DNA from: Atherix ibis | Taxonomy: Eukaryota; Arthropoda; Insecta; Diptera; Athericidae | Assembly (NCBI GenBank): GCA_958298945.1 | Contig: OY282605.1 | Location: 25,708,811-25,772,810, forward strand | Length of the DNA: 64,000 bases | Reading direction: 5' to 3' | Shown here: in pieces, positions 26,045-38,749 of the stretch | How the letters are laid out: each line of letters starts with the position of its first letter | How positions within the stretch are numbered: position 1 is the stretch's first letter | Position numbers and translations under genes: made by a program | The notes under the pieces: generated by a model | Databases searched by the model: none | What the model saw: the letters and a program-made list of their open reading frames with translations, nothing else | Told to the model about the DNA's origin: nothing

Positions 26045-26910
26045 ACTTAAACTTAGATTACGCCGTGCGTCTAATCGACGATCTAAACATGATATTTTCC
26101 CTTTTTTGCGCGTCTGATAGTGTAATATATGAGAGAGAACTGACGTACTTTGCACGTGAATGGGATTGTGCGGGTTCACCGCAACCAAATTTTGTGTATT
26201 CGACGATCAGTCTAGTCGTAGTATAATCTCTTGAATGAAACTCTGTAAAAATAATTAATTGTGAAGCACGCGCAATTTAGGCAAGTAAAAAGGAATTTCT
26301 ACACGTTGAAATTCCTATTTGATCGTGTGATGGTTTGTCCATTTTTTATTGGTGAATTCTCCAGTTGGTTGCTGCTGTTCTTATTTTATTTGCTTTGTAT
26401 TATGAATAACGTTTTCAAATTAATATTTCATATTCCACTGGTGCTGTCATTTTAGTAAACATATTTATGAATTTATAGGATACCGATTTTTTTGCTATAT
26501 ACTACTCTACACTACAATAGTTTTTGGCAATTTTTTTTAAAAAATTTATATTTTTAACAATAAATATTAAAGTAATAAATTAAATAAATGAATAAATGAA
26601 TATGCAGGCGCACAGTAAATCAGGGAACTGTGAAATGCCAAAAAAAAACGATATGCAAAACTATGAGTTCGCAACGAGCAACAGAAATGACGTTTTATTT
26701 AATATATGTACGATCAAGCATCATAACATCATGTATTGGTTCTCCAAATATTCCCTTCTACATTCTTGCCAAAAGAAAAATTTGCGTGCCTACGTGCAAA
26801 AATCGTGCAATCACACGATCATTGTAATATAGCGGGGACTGTTTATCGAATTAAACGATTTGACAGCGAAATATTTTGGTAGGAGAAAAACGTATATTAG
26901 ATCATGGGCA
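26045..26910 (-). repeat. Unclassified dispersed element, inverted copy of 53180-54130
   Basis: The reverse complement of this stretch matches 53180-54130 along its whole length, with shared blocks such as TTTTTCTCCTACCAA, CACGATTTTTGC, GTTTAGATCGTC and ATTAGACGCACGG. No transposase or reverse transcriptase is seen. Short GC-rich ends with GTGCGTCTAAT-like motifs may be terminal sequences. It is most likely a non-autonomous transposon. Confidence 0.65.
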
Positions 26911-26916
26911 ATTTTT

Positions 26917-27610
26917 TTAGGTTCTATTACTTATGCTTAAAATAAATTTTTTTTTCAAAAAAATATTCGTGTTCGCCAAGTGGGTTCGTTTACTTTTGAA
27001 TTTTCTAACTCGCTGATTTATTATTCGATAAAAACTCATTCTCAACATACGCTCTATCTGCGCTTGTCCTAAGAGATACCTAAGCCTATTGGCCATACCT
27101 CTCTCCCCATAACCACTTTGTGCTAAGAATCTGTATGAATTAAAAAAGGAAAATCGAGGGTACTTATTGGAAACTTTCCAACGTCTGCACCTTAGACTGC
27201 GCTCCAGCTGACTGTACCACATTTAAAACCCACAGCCATCTCGAAGCCTACGCCAATAGTCAGGGCCTATTCTTTGTAGTTAGCCCAAAAATGAGGGGCC
27301 CCTGACCATGAGTTCGCTTTTAAAACAGATTACTCTGAATTTGGAGCGATCTTTCTTTCAAGTTCCTTTAGGAACGCCTACTAGAATTTCAGGGTTTGCA
27401 CTCCTTAAGCACTGTTAGACTTTTTGTATCTTTCATCATGCCCCAATAATAAGAATCTTATGAATTGCATCTGCAATATCACATTACGCCAATCAATCTC
27501 CCTAATTTTGCCTCTTGTACACATAAGCCATTTGCCATTATTGAGATGATAAGCTGGCAAAAACTCAGGTTTCACCAGTCTGACCTAGTTTTATATAAAA
27601 GTTTAAAGAC
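26917..27610 (-). other. Unrecognised coding-like remnant
   Basis: The minus strand is less AT-rich than its flanks and has open stretches. One near 27420-27590 reads PEFLPAYHLNNGKWLMC then TRGKIREIDWRNVI. Another is an open frame of about 100 residues at 26917-27222. Stops and frame changes separate them. I do not recognise a family. It may be a decayed gene or mobile element. Confidence 0.3.
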
Positions 27611-29050
27611 TTATCTGGACCTTCCTTAGGGTAAAAATTATTTTTGTTGGTTCGCCAAGTAAGTTTGTCTATCCACTGCAAATGTAAGGGGAAAATTGAA
27701 CTTTCTCTTATCACAGGAGTAGCTCGGTGAACTAAATATCAAAACCAATTTTTTTAAAGAAAAAATATGAAGTACATTATAAATTGCTATTTTTGTATTA
27801 AAAAGAAATTGGTACAAAAGAGGAAAGTTTATTATCGTTAATGGTTCTATCCTATTTTTTAAAGATAAGTGGTCGATGAAGAAGTATTACAAAATAAATA
27901 TAATTTGGAATTCGTTAATTTTAGTTATTTTAATTTGAAAGGTAAATTTTCTTCTAATTAGGATTTTAACACTTGGAAATATTTCATCTTCGTACTACCG
28001 ATTCATAGAAATGTAACCCTGGAGTTGAAGACGTTATCAGTTGAAGCCTTCCAGGCCTTCGCCGATATATAGCTGGCCAAGAGAATTCAGAAAATAAAAT
28101 AAAAATAAAATCACTTTTTTTGTTACTATTTAATAAAAATATGATCGTTCTACCATTGCTTGTAGTGAAAAATACTCAAACAGTGCCTGAATTTAGGCCC
28201 AACATATTTTAGCCGCACTTGTAACATCACATTAATTAGTATACGGAAACGCCTCCCCAAGAAACTGTTACTTTCCTTAAGAATTCGGTTACCCAATAAA
28301 ATATATAAAATCAATAATTGATCTTTAACCCTTTTGGACGTAAAAATTATAATTCATTTCCTACAATAAACACATTTATTTTAAATGAAAACATCACATT
28401 TTTGCAGACTGAATTTTTAATATTTTTTTGAATTTTCCATCATTATTATTCTTTTTATTTTGCTATCAATATTGAAATCTTACATAATTAAATTAATATT
28501 TAACATTTTTGTATTTCTTTTTTTTCCACAATTAATTAGAATGTTTTTAGCTTATCTCTTATAGTACAAGGATATTTAGATGTAAACACATAGTCAGTCC
28601 GTAAAAAATGTTTTCCAGCCACTATAAACATTTTTTCCAGATGTAGTAAACATTTTTTTTTTCTATAATTTTCTTATGAATTCTATTTTATTGATTGATT
28701 TTAGTTAAGTATTTTATTTTTTGTGAATTTATTTGAAAATAGTTGACTTTAGAGAATTGGCTATAGTATATTTTGGAAATGAGAGAATGGGTTAACTCTC
28801 TCAAATGGTGGGCATATTTTTTAATAGTTGCATATGATTTCTATGATAATAATATAAAAAAAATATTATAAAATTAAAACAATAAAAATAATTAAAATAA
28901 ATTTTGTTAAAATAATATTGAAAGCTTCTCATATTATCATATATTGGAACTTTTAAAAAATATGTCGTATATTCTTTATTTTGAGTACGTTTCTATGTAG
29001 ATAAATCCTTTTTAATATATAATCATGTCTTTAACTTACGTATATACTTC
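27610..29050. other. AT-rich stretch; possible small mariner relic near 28020
   Basis: Mostly featureless. Around 28020-28075 the plus strand reads LKTLSVEAFQAFADI, faintly like the C-terminal end of the mariner transposase fragment at 50500. I see no gene. Confidence 0.35.
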
Positions 29051-29065
29051 TTTTTTATTAAATTT

Positions 29066-29069
29066 ATGC

Positions 29070-29101
<32 letters not shown>

Positions 29102-29136
29102 GTTTATTTATTTATTTATTTATTTATTTATGTATA
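29066..29136. repeat. AT and TTTA microsatellites
   Basis: A (TA)n run of about nine units is followed by about eight copies of the tetranucleotide TTTA. The open frame through it is an artefact of this low complexity. Confidence 0.85.
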
Positions 29137-29453
29137 TTTATATTTGTATATAATTAATAAACATTCTCTTATATTTTTTTTTTATTATTTTACAATGGGA
29201 ATATTTTTGACTTTTTACAAATTTCTAATATTTTTATATATTAACAAAAATTATGTGAAAAATTCAAATAATTCTACAAAATTTAAAGCAATTTGTAAGA
29301 ACAAAAAGAAACAATTTTTCTTGAACATTAGAAATTGGAAATAATTAGAATTGATAAGAGATAACAATATAGAATTTTCTTTTCATATCATTGATAAATA
29401 GTATAACTGAATTTGTAAATCGATTGCTATGTTATTTAACTAGTGGAAACGAT

Positions 29454-29990
29454 TCAATAGACATCGTTGCTTTCGGTTGGTGATGCTAGGAGTTCCCGAG
29501 CCGAGAGGAGTCCATCTTTATTGGTATCAACAAATCGGTGAAGAATAAGTCGGGAGAGTCCTGGATTTGATGTCAATTCATTGGCAAGCCATTCAGCTGG
29601 GATACTAATTTAAAAAAGTAATAAATCCATTAATTTATTGTAGAAAATTATAAAAATATTTGTTTGTGAAATTGTTTATTTTTACCTTTCAACACTTGGA
29701 TCGCTGAAAATTTGTTCAAAATTTTGGTTTAATTCATTAACGTCATCGTATACTTTATAAGCGTTGTCTGCATGCAATCTCAATGGGGTCCATGATTCAG
29801 CACGCTTTCCAAAGCCACGAGCAGTCATCATTTCATTATTCCTGAATGGTGCTCTAATAGCACGGGGTATTTTACCAGCTCGTTGGGATGAAATGCTCGC
29901 TGATCTGGCTGATCCTGCTTCGGTGAAACTTAGTAAGAAGGCCAAGGTGATCAGTACAACGATAGCGATAACAATACGATTGGAATACAT
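29454..29990 (-). CDS. Allatotropin precursor
   Basis: Encodes the precursor of the amidated neuropeptide allatotropin, which in insects stimulates the corpora allata and acts on gut and heart muscle. The coding exons are 29990-29686 and 29604-29454, joined by an 81-bp intron (29685-29605), giving 151 residues. A splice acceptor (TTTCCAG at 29998-29992) sits one base before the ATG, so a 5' UTR exon lies further upstream. The signal peptide is MYSNRIVIAIVVLITLAFLL and following residues, cut near TEA. The peptide APFRNNEMMTARGF is preceded by RAIR (an RxxR site) and followed by GKR, giving a C-terminal amide. From memory the mosquito peptide differs at one position, and other insects carry GFKNVEMMTARGF. 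The C-terminal exon carries a perfect 12-residue EF-hand loop (DTNKDGLLSARE). Higher flies such as Drosophila lack this gene, so it supports a lower dipteran. Confidence 0.93.
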
Positions 29991-30416
29991 TCTGGAAAAT
30001 TTACAAATTAAAATATTTATTAATTAAACCCGCAAATCTTTTATACTAGTTACTATAATTTGTTATTTCCTAAACAAACTTAACCAGAACAATCTAAACT
30101 ATAATTATTATAGAATGAAATTATTTTCAGGGGTACAGCAAAATCGCAACCATCATTACAATAACCAAACTCTTCCTGCCTTAATATCTCCAGAAAGAAA
30201 AACTGTGAAAATAGTTACGGGCCTGGAGCTATGCCCCTTTATCTGACAGATTCCATGAAAATCTTTTTCGAGCTAAAACATTCAATTTGTAGATTAATAA
30301 TACTATCAAACAAATATCAACTCCATTTTAAACTTGGTGAAGATACTGGTTGGTAGTAATTACTATAAGATTAGACAAAGTGAGGCAATCAGAATCATTA
30401 GAACGTTGCTCTATTC

Positions 30417-32440
30417 CAGAGGTCGGCAACCTATGACCCGTAAGTCATCGAGTGACCCATTTGATAATTTCAAGTGATCCACTTTAGTTCCGAAAATAAA
30501 GTATATGTGTAATATATACCAGGTATATAAGCCTAAATCCGCTGTTTGGTCATAGATGGCGTGAGTGAGCGTATTAAGCTACTTTTTTTTATGAGTTTGA
30601 CATCTGTAATCATTAATTAGTACACTTTGTCAGCAATTTCGTACAACAACATACATTTTTCCTTTGGTAATCATGTCTAGTTTTGTGCCAGAAAAAGATC
30701 ATATGCGGGAAGCTCTGCTTTTCTGCCTCAATTTGAAGAAATCGGCTGCCGAATCGCAACAAATGCTTATGGAGACCTATGGTAACAGTGCTTTATCGGA
30801 AACAACGTGCCGAGATTGGTTTTGTCTGTTCAAAGACGGAAATTTTGACTTGTGGGACAAGAAGCTTACAAATCGGCGTATGAATGTTGAGGACAATCAA
30901 TTGCAGGCTTTTTTCGACGAAGACGATACACAATGGCAAAAAATGCTCGCGGAGCAATTGGGTGTTACTCAACCAGCCATTTATATGCGTCTGCGTGTCA
31001 TGGGGAAGATTGAAAAGATCGGAAAATGGGTTCCGCATGAATTGAACGATAGGTAGATGGAGCGACACCAAAACACATGCGAAATCTTGCTCGCCAGATA
31101 AAAAAGAAAGTCATTCCTGCATCGGAGTATGACAGGCGATGAAAAGTGGATATATTTCGAGAATTCTAAACGCAAGAAATCGTGGGTTGATCCCGGCCAC
31201 ACATCAAACTCTTCCCCAAGACCAAACAGCTTTGGACGGAAGACGATGTTGTGCGTTTGGTGGGATCAGCAGGGTATCGTCTACTATGAGATGTTGAAAC
31301 CTGGTGAAACTGTCAATGCCCACCGCTACCACCAATAACTGATCAAATTGCACCGTACGCTGCCTGAAAAATGGACGGATTATCAACAAAGACATTACAA
31401 GCTGATTTTCCTCCACGACAACGCACCATCGCACTCTTCAAAAATGGTCCGAAACTACTTGGAGAAACTAAAGTGGGAGATGCTACCCCACCCCTCTTAT
31501 TCACCAGACCTGGCCCCTTCCGCCTATCACCGGTTTTCGTCGATGGGCCACGCGCTTGCTGAGCAGCACTTCGATTCTTACGAATACGTCCGAAAATGGC
31601 TTGATGAGTGGTTTGCCTCGAAACAGAAGGAATTTTTTTGGCGTGGTATCCACAAATTTCCCGAGAGGTGGGAAAAATGTTTAGTTAGCGAGGGCAAGTA
31701 CATTGAATAAATTTGTTTTTGCTTTCTATGAAAAAAAACATTGGTTTTTTTTTATGACAAAAAACAGCGCATTTAAGCTTATACACCTGGTATAATATAC
31801 TTTTTGTACAGATATAATTACCGTCAGTACTTACAATATTGAATGACACTTTTGTTTTCTTCAAAGTTAATGCAAATTAAGATGACTCTGAATATATTGC
31901 TAAATATGTATTAAATTTATGGAGAACAAAATAAATTCTTAAAGAGTTTTATTACCAGCAACAATCACGCTACATCTGCCAGCTTTATTGCAGCTCTTAG
32001 CATTGGTACCAATGAAAAATCATTTACAGTCGGCGAGTTTTTGAAAAATGCATTGATAAATTATTCCAAACACTTACTTAATGACTTCACAAATACAAAA
32101 CAAATATTTTAAAGAATCAAAGAAATGCCATTGTCAGCTAGAATAGTCCAGCAGAAATATTTGGAAAAAACAAATCTTCTCATGATATCAACATGTTGGG
32201 TATCACTTCTTATGAAGTTTTCATCTTTGAAAAAAAAATAGACATTGCCATTTTCTCCACATTCGGTTCAACTTATAAATATGAGCAAATATTTTCACAA
32301 ATGAAATTTATATTAAGTAAGAACAGGAACAGGTTAACCACACAAAATTCAGATGCTTATATTCGTCTTAAAACAACTAACTATAAACCAGACTTGACTA
32401 AATTGACGTCACAAGTTCAACATCAGGGGAGCCATTGATA
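30417..32440 (+). mobile_element. hAT transposon relic, split by a mariner
   Basis: The left end CAGAGGTCGGCAACC at 30417 is a typical hAT terminal sequence. Downstream of the inserted mariner the plus strand reads ATSASFIAALSIGTNEKSFT then VGEFLKNALI. Near the end it reads FGSTYKYEQIFSQMKFILS followed by NRNRLT, the hAT dimerisation domain of the GTF2I-repeat/ZBED-like group. Several stops and frame changes show decay. No matching right terminal repeat was found, so the 3' end is missing or too diverged. Confidence 0.75.
30519..31790 (+). mobile_element. Mos1-like mariner, full length (1272 bp), inactive
   Basis: Terminal repeats begin CCAGGTATATAAGC and end CTTATACACCTGG, with TA duplications at 30517-30518 and 31791-31792. 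The transposase starts at 30673 (MSSFVPEKDHMREALLFCLN) and stays in one frame to 31710, with TGDEKW, HDNAPSH and YSPDLAPS. Three nonsense codons interrupt it (31054 TAG, 31099 TAA, 31336 TAA). The third catalytic Asp of the DD34D triad is Ala (LAPSAYH). It is inserted inside the hAT relic and is therefore the younger element. Confidence 0.93.
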
Positions 32441-32839
32441 TCGAAAAGGAAACGTTTATAAATAAAGTTCATTTTACTATGTTTGTAATTCAAGTCATCG
32501 ATGATATTCAGCCCGATTTATACGAAAAAGTCATCCGAAATGGGATTTTTCTGAATACCTCTTGCAAATGAAGCCGTGTACAATATTATGTTTATATAAT
32601 AATAATATTATATGAACTTTAATTTGCAATTAAGTAATTCTACATATAACTATATTTATTTAATTTCAAAGGTTAAGCGTCATCAATGAAAACTCCTATA
32701 GTATCTTAAAAAGTTCCATTTAACCCTAATCTATGATAAGCTTTTAGCTTCCTAAATTATCTAGTGCATATTCTCTTAAAACAAGTTGTTTCCACCAGCT
32801 TTTTTTTCGCTAATTTCCAAATCTCCCTGCTACGCCAGG

Positions 32840-33350
32840 ATTTGAAACCGTGGTTGATGATGTCTACGGTAAAAAAAGCCAAACATCAATCCATCCATCT
32901 ATAGGAAGCCTTTTTTGGAAATGGGTCGCTGCCGATGACCACACACTATCTCTCTTGGTCATCCAGCTTGCTGATGGTGAAAATCGTGAAATCAATTGTG
33001 GAATTTTACCAAAAAGAAGTTCTGCTTTCCATGGTGAACTGAGAGCAATTTAAGCCGGCAGTTGAGACTTCAATCAAGCATCCCAAATATTGTAGCGAAA
33101 AAATTTTCGCAACTTTGGAGGACTTTTCGTGGCTTATCAGTTGACTCGGTTCTCAACTGCATTCGAATTTAACAATAAAAAAGTTAAATTGCGTTAGGTT
33201 TCAGGTCATGCTGGTATCCTTGGTGATGTGGGAGCTGATAAGTTGGCGGCGGAGGGCCTCCACCGTCCTGTTCTCATTTAAATTCTGAACTTGCTGAATT
33301 TACTCACCAAAATTCTGAACCTTTCGCCATTCGTAGACAAGCTGACACTT
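32840..33350 (+). mobile_element. Non-LTR retrotransposon RNase H fragment
   Basis: The plus strand contains KRSSAFHGELRAI and, in another frame near 33200-33260, SGHAGILGDVGADKLAAEG. These are the second and last motifs of the RNase H domain carried by R1/I-type LINEs. Stops and frame changes show that it is a relic. Confidence 0.65.
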
Positions 33351-33539
33351 CTTTGGTAATCATCCTCGTCCTTCATACTATTTCTTTTATACAATATACT
33401 ATCTCCCATGTCCATAAAAAATGCTACCTTTTACTTTCCAAAACAATCTCATATGCTCTATAAAGTTTAACCATATCTAATTACTCCCTCCAATCACCCG
33501 TATCGTAGGGTCGCCAAATGGCCTCCTAGTCATCAGAGA

Positions 33540-35670
33540 CCTTACACACAAAACAACCTATTATTATTATATAGAAAAATTTCTACACAAATGAGTATAT
33601 TTTTCGTAAACTTTTTGATTACTTTTATGAAACCTATTCAATAAATAAAAAATAAAAACAAAAATTATGCCGAAATTAAAAGAAAAATATTTAATTTTGT
33701 TTCCCACTCAGATATTCTTATAGTAAAATAAAAATATCTTCTAATTATATGAGGACAGATTTTTTTTTCCCAATTAGATATATATTATTTATTAGAATAG
33801 AAATTAATTAAAAGAAATTCAACTTTTAGATTATGTGGAAGAATCAGAAATGAAATTTTAATTTTGCATTTTTAGAAAGTTTTTTTATTTTTATGTATAT
33901 CTCAAAGTCTTCTATGGTAACCATTTTTTTTAAAAATATTTGTGTATATTCTAAAATAGATGCTTAAAACGTACATTATAAAAATAATACAATTGAATTT
34001 CACCAAAACGAAAATATTATAAATTTTTTAGAATTGATCTGATATAAATCTTTTTACTTGGAAGATATTTTATCGCACTTTTCTAAGAGTGTGACCTATA
34101 AATGCACTTTAATCCAAAGGATACTTACTATAGTATCATTTTAAGTAAGTAAACTCAATTTTATTTCCAATCTTATTATGAATTTTAAAATAGTTATAAA
34201 CTTTTCATTAACTTTTAAATTCAAAAAAAAAAAATAAGTTAAACAAATTATATTCAATTTTTAATTAATTTTAAACTAAACTAAAAGAATTTTTTATATT
34301 ATGTATATTGTAATATATAGACAGGATTTTTTTTTCTGTCTATTGTAAAACTTCAAATTTCACACAAATTCTCAAATTCTATATCAAAAAGAAAGACAAT
34401 ATCGCCACTTCATCTTTGGTATCGTATAAACATTTTCATGTGCAATCAAATAAAAATTCATGATTTAGTTAAGATCAAATATAACAAAGTTAAAAATTAA
34501 CATTAAATAGATAATGTGATATTATAGAAAATACTGATACTAATATTACAATAAAACGTATCTTATTCGTTTCAAATATCTTTTAAAGTTGATTGTTAAT
34601 GCGATTCATGCAATAAATTATACGAAATTGAGCATTCTTCAAATTTTCGTATATTTGTTAAATGAAAGAAATCCATTTTCTTTTCGATTCAATGTGGTTT
34701 TATTAAATTTTTACAAAAAGAACCCAATCATTTTATCAGCATTCAAGTAAAAATATTCGATATTCAAGATGATATGAATTTAATTTATCTACCTTTAGAT
34801 TTATTAATTTTTTTTTCTTCTTCATTTTAATATTGAACGTAATATAAGCACACGGAAAATTTGAATAAGTAAGGCAATCTATTTTTTTTTCTCAATAAAA
34901 CATATAAAATAGAAAACTCCCTATAATATCTTTATTACAATATATTTTTAGAATTCAATTCATCCATTTATTTGTAAGGTTGTATATTTATTTTCTAGTA
35001 ATGAAAATAATCAATTTCATTGTTTATCTTTATAAATTCGTCTATAAAAATGACTATATTTGGAAAGTGTAACAATAAATGCTATTGAGGTCATTTGTAT
35101 GTTTAATAAATATTATTTTTAATAATTTTTTAATTATGTTATCATATTATTATTTTTTAAATAAAAAATATAAAATTGAACTAACATTTAGTCAATTGAA
35201 CGGCATTTTTTAAATACTATTTTTATTTCAATAAGTAAACATATGTATTTATGAAGATATAAAAACTATATTAGATTTTCAAGTGGTTAAGTTATACTGA
35301 CAACAGTAAAAAGTGTAAATTTGAACAGATCAAACCATCTCTACTAGCATATGGAATAAATAACAATCGATAGATCTGTAATACTAAAAATCATATCGTT
35401 ATTAGTAAAATTTATATCACGAAATCATATGTTTTCCTGTGTTTTCATTGATATTGTTGCACTATTGGAATATCTTCCCACTTAACATATCCACATTTCA
35501 GTTATGAAATATGGTTCTGTTCGTATAGGAATGTTATTATTTCAAAAATATTGCATATTACGTAATCCATCAAAGATTTTTACAAAAATGTATTGTAATA
35601 AAATGAAAATGTTTATTGCTCAGCTAAGTACATTCAAATATTAACGATTATAGGGCATTCGTACATCGTG
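33540..35670. other. AT-rich stretch with no recognised feature
   Basis: I find no convincing gene, RNA or element in this highly AT-rich stretch, which leads up to the transposon island. Confidence 0.5.
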
Positions 35671-35671
35671 A

Positions 35672-35700
35672 ATTTGGACAATTATCTCTTCAAGACTATA
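35672..35700. repeat. Left copy of a 29-bp direct repeat flanking the transposon island
   Basis: It begins ATTTGGACAATTAT and ends CAAGACTATA. It matches 40259-40287 at 28 of 29 positions in the same orientation. A T-rich stretch follows at once, as expected for the poly(A) end of a minus-strand LINE. Confidence 0.7.
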
Positions 35701-35788
35701 TATTTTTATTATTTTTTTTATTTATAAATCACTTGCGCTAAAGGAATTATGAATATAATTATAATGTTATGATATAAGTTGTAGTTAT

Positions 35789-37057
35789 AAGTAATCCATT
35801 ATTTTGCCAATAGATGGCTTTAGGATTTTGTATCTCCCGTTTTAAAAGTGCACTAGATGGCGTTACAAAGATAAGATTTCGTACTAGATGGCGTTAGAAA
35901 GATAAGATTTCGTACTAAAAAAGCTTCTTATACAGTTTTGTGATTACTTGACTCAGTATTTTTTTAGCACGCGACACCAACAAAGAGAAAATACGCCATA
36001 TTTTACAGTTTTTCTTCGATAAAGGCGAAAACGCAAGCCAGGCAGATGAAAATATGAATAGTGTTTATGGTCCTGATACTGTAACAGTCAATCACGCGCA
36101 ATTTTGGTTTCGTCGATTCCGTTCCGGTAATTTTGATGTCAAAGATGCACCACGCTCTGGAAAGCCAATTTTCGAAAATGTCGATAAAATAATGGAAATC
36201 GTCGAGTTCCACCGTCACGTCAGCACTGTTTCGATTGCCCAGAAGCTAAACATTGCACAAAAAACCGTTTGGAACCACTTAAATAAGGCTGGATACAAAA
36301 AGAAGCTCGATGTATGGGTGCCACACGAGTTATCGCCAAAAAACCTCATGGACCGAATTTCCATCTGCGAATCGCTGCTGAATCGCAACAATATCGATCC
36401 ATTTCTGAAGCGGATGGTTACTGGTGATGAAAAGTGGGTCACTTACGACAACGTCAAGCGACAACGGTCGTGGTCAAATCGCGGTCACCCGGCGCAAACG
36501 GTGGTCAAGCCAGGATTGACAGCCAGGAAGGTTTTGTTGTGTGTTTGGTGGGACTGGCAGGGAATCATCTACTATGAGCTGCTCCCCTACGGCCGAACAC
36601 TTAATTCGGACCTATACTGTCAACAATTGGACCGTCTGAAAGAAGCAATCGCCCAGAAGCGGCCAGCTTTAGCCAATAGGAGAGGAATTGTGTTCCATCA
36701 GGACAACGCCAGGCCGCATACATTGATAGTGACTCGACAGAAGTTCCGGAACCTTGGTTGGGATGTTCTTATGCATCCACCTTATAGTCCGGACCTAGCA
36801 CCAAGTGATAACCACCTCTTCCTGTCTATGACGAATGATTTTGCAGGTGAAAAATTCGCCTCAAGAGAAGATTGTGAAAATCGACTGTCCCAGTTTTTTG
36901 CCAATAGGGACGAGGGTTTCTACGAGAGAGGCATTATGAAATTACCTCCAAAATGGCAACAAGTTATCGAACAAAACGGTGCATATTTTACCTAAATCGT
37001 ATTATTCTATCTATGCTAAATAAAACCTTTAATTTAATGCAAAAATAATGGATTTCT
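35789..37057 (+). mobile_element. Mariner with nearly intact DD34D transposase
   Basis: Ends share an inverted AATCCATTATTTT motif (35793 onward; reversed near 37042-37053). The transposase frame runs open from about 35976 (TNKEKIRHILQFFFDKGENA) to 36995 with no stop. It has VPHELSPKNLMDR, TGDEKWVTYD, HQDNARPH and YSPDLAPSDN, so all three catalytic Asp are present. The first in-frame ATG is at 36054, inside the helix-turn-helix region. The expected start before TNKEKIR seems lost. It is the best preserved transposase here and resembles the mellifera/cecropia-type mariners. Just upstream, ACTAGATGGCGTTA is tandemly repeated (35850-35913). Confidence 0.88.
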
Positions 37058-37112
37058 GTTTACTACATCTTATATATCGCGCACGTGGAAAGTATTAGGA
37101 GTAATATATCTA

Positions 37113-38375
37113 ATGGGTTCCGGAAAGTAATTTCGTTTTTCCTCAACAGAGGACTTAATTGTATTTTTTCACAACCAACTTCATACTTAGCCGCATAATC
37201 ATATGTATTTTGACAGCTGACATAGCAAGGCTTGCTTGTGAGGAAATAAGATTGATTCTGCAAAGTAGTTTGTGGTTGATAGCCTTTTAAATATGGAAAG
37301 TGAAAAACAGCATTTTCGGCATATTTTACTTTTTTACTATAGAAAAGATAAAAATGCTATTCATGCAAGAAAAAATTATCCGATGTGTATAGAGAAGATG
37401 TGTTAAGTGAGCGCCAGTGCCAATACTGGTTTGCAAAATTTCGATCCGGCAATTTTGATCTCGAAGATGCACCACGTTCTGAAAGGCCACTTGAAGCTGA
37501 TGAAGGCACAATAAAGGCATTAATGGATGCAAACCGGCGAATAACAACTCGTGAGATCGTTAAGAGATTAAATTTATCGAATTCGACCGTTCATGATCAT
37601 TTCAAACGGCTAGGTTTAATCTCAAAGCTCGACATATGGAAAAAAAATTGTGCCGTCGCATTGACGTTTGTGATTTGCTTCTGAAACGCCAAGAAAATGA
37701 TCCATTTTTAAAGCGTATCATCACTAAGGACGAGAAATAGATTGTCTACAACAATGTGAAGCACAAAAGATCCTGGAGTAGAAAAGATGAACCGAATCGA
37801 AGCACTTCAAAAGCCAATATTCAGCAAAAGAAGGTTATGCTATCTGTTTGGTGGGATTTCAAAGGAATCGTTTATTTTGAGCTTCTACCGAGCAACACAA
37901 CGATTAATTCTGAAGTGTACTATCATCAGTTGGGCAAATTGAATGATTCACTTAAAGAAAAAAGGCCAGAATTGGTCAATAGGCAAGGTATAGTGTACCA
38001 ACAGGATAATGCGAAACCACATACAATTATGACCACAAGGCAAAAGCTTTTAGGGCTTAGATGGAATATACTGCCACATCCACCATACTCTTCAGATCTA
38101 GCACCTTTCAATTATCATTTCTTTTGGTCTCCACAAAAATTTGTAGATGGTAAAACGTTTAATTCAAATGAGGAGGTCAAAAATCACTTGGATCAGTTTT
38201 TTGCCAGCAAAGAACAAAAATTTTATGAGCGTGGAATCATGCTACTGCCAGAAAGATGGCAAAGGGTATTGGATCAGACTGGACAATATTTAATTGAATA
38301 AAATATTAATTCACTATAAGAAAATCATCTTTCATTTTTATTAAAAAAAACGGAATTACTTTCCGGACAAACCAA
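37113..38375 (+). mobile_element. Mellifera-type mariner, decayed
   Basis: Inverted terminal repeats contain CCGGAAAGTAATTTCGTTTTT at the left and its near-reverse at the right, with TA on each side (37111-37112, 38376-38377). Transposase pieces start at 37293 (MESEKQHFRHILLF), change frame near 37380, lose part of the WVPHEL linker near 37640, and have TAG in place of Trp after KDEK at 37738. The third catalytic Asp is Asn (LAPFNYH). It is inactive. Confidence 0.9.
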
Positions 38376-38749
38376 TATAACTTGCAGTACGTCCGAAACA
38401 GGGAATTCGAAGAGTAATGACTACAGGAATCGAGTATAAAAAACTGAGAGTACTGTCATCTGCAAAATAGTGGATTGGATTAGAAGTAACAGATATGCGA
38501 TTATTTATGAAAATTAGAAAAAGTGCCGGAGATACAATGCAACCCTGAGGAACACCAGAATTTATTTGTTGGACTGCAGACTTGAAGCCATCCAAAACAA
38601 CTTGTACTGAATGGTTCGAAAGGTAGCTTCCAATCCTTTTGAGGAAGCAATCATCGATACCAAGTGGACGCATTTTCGGCCAAACTCTGTCAAATGCCTT
38701 TGAAATATCAAGTGCAATAATCCTCACAGTGGATATTACTATTTATTTG

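Noticed and set aside
29066..29344. A Tyr/Ile-rich membrane protein
   Set aside because: The frame is created by TA and TTTA microsatellites.
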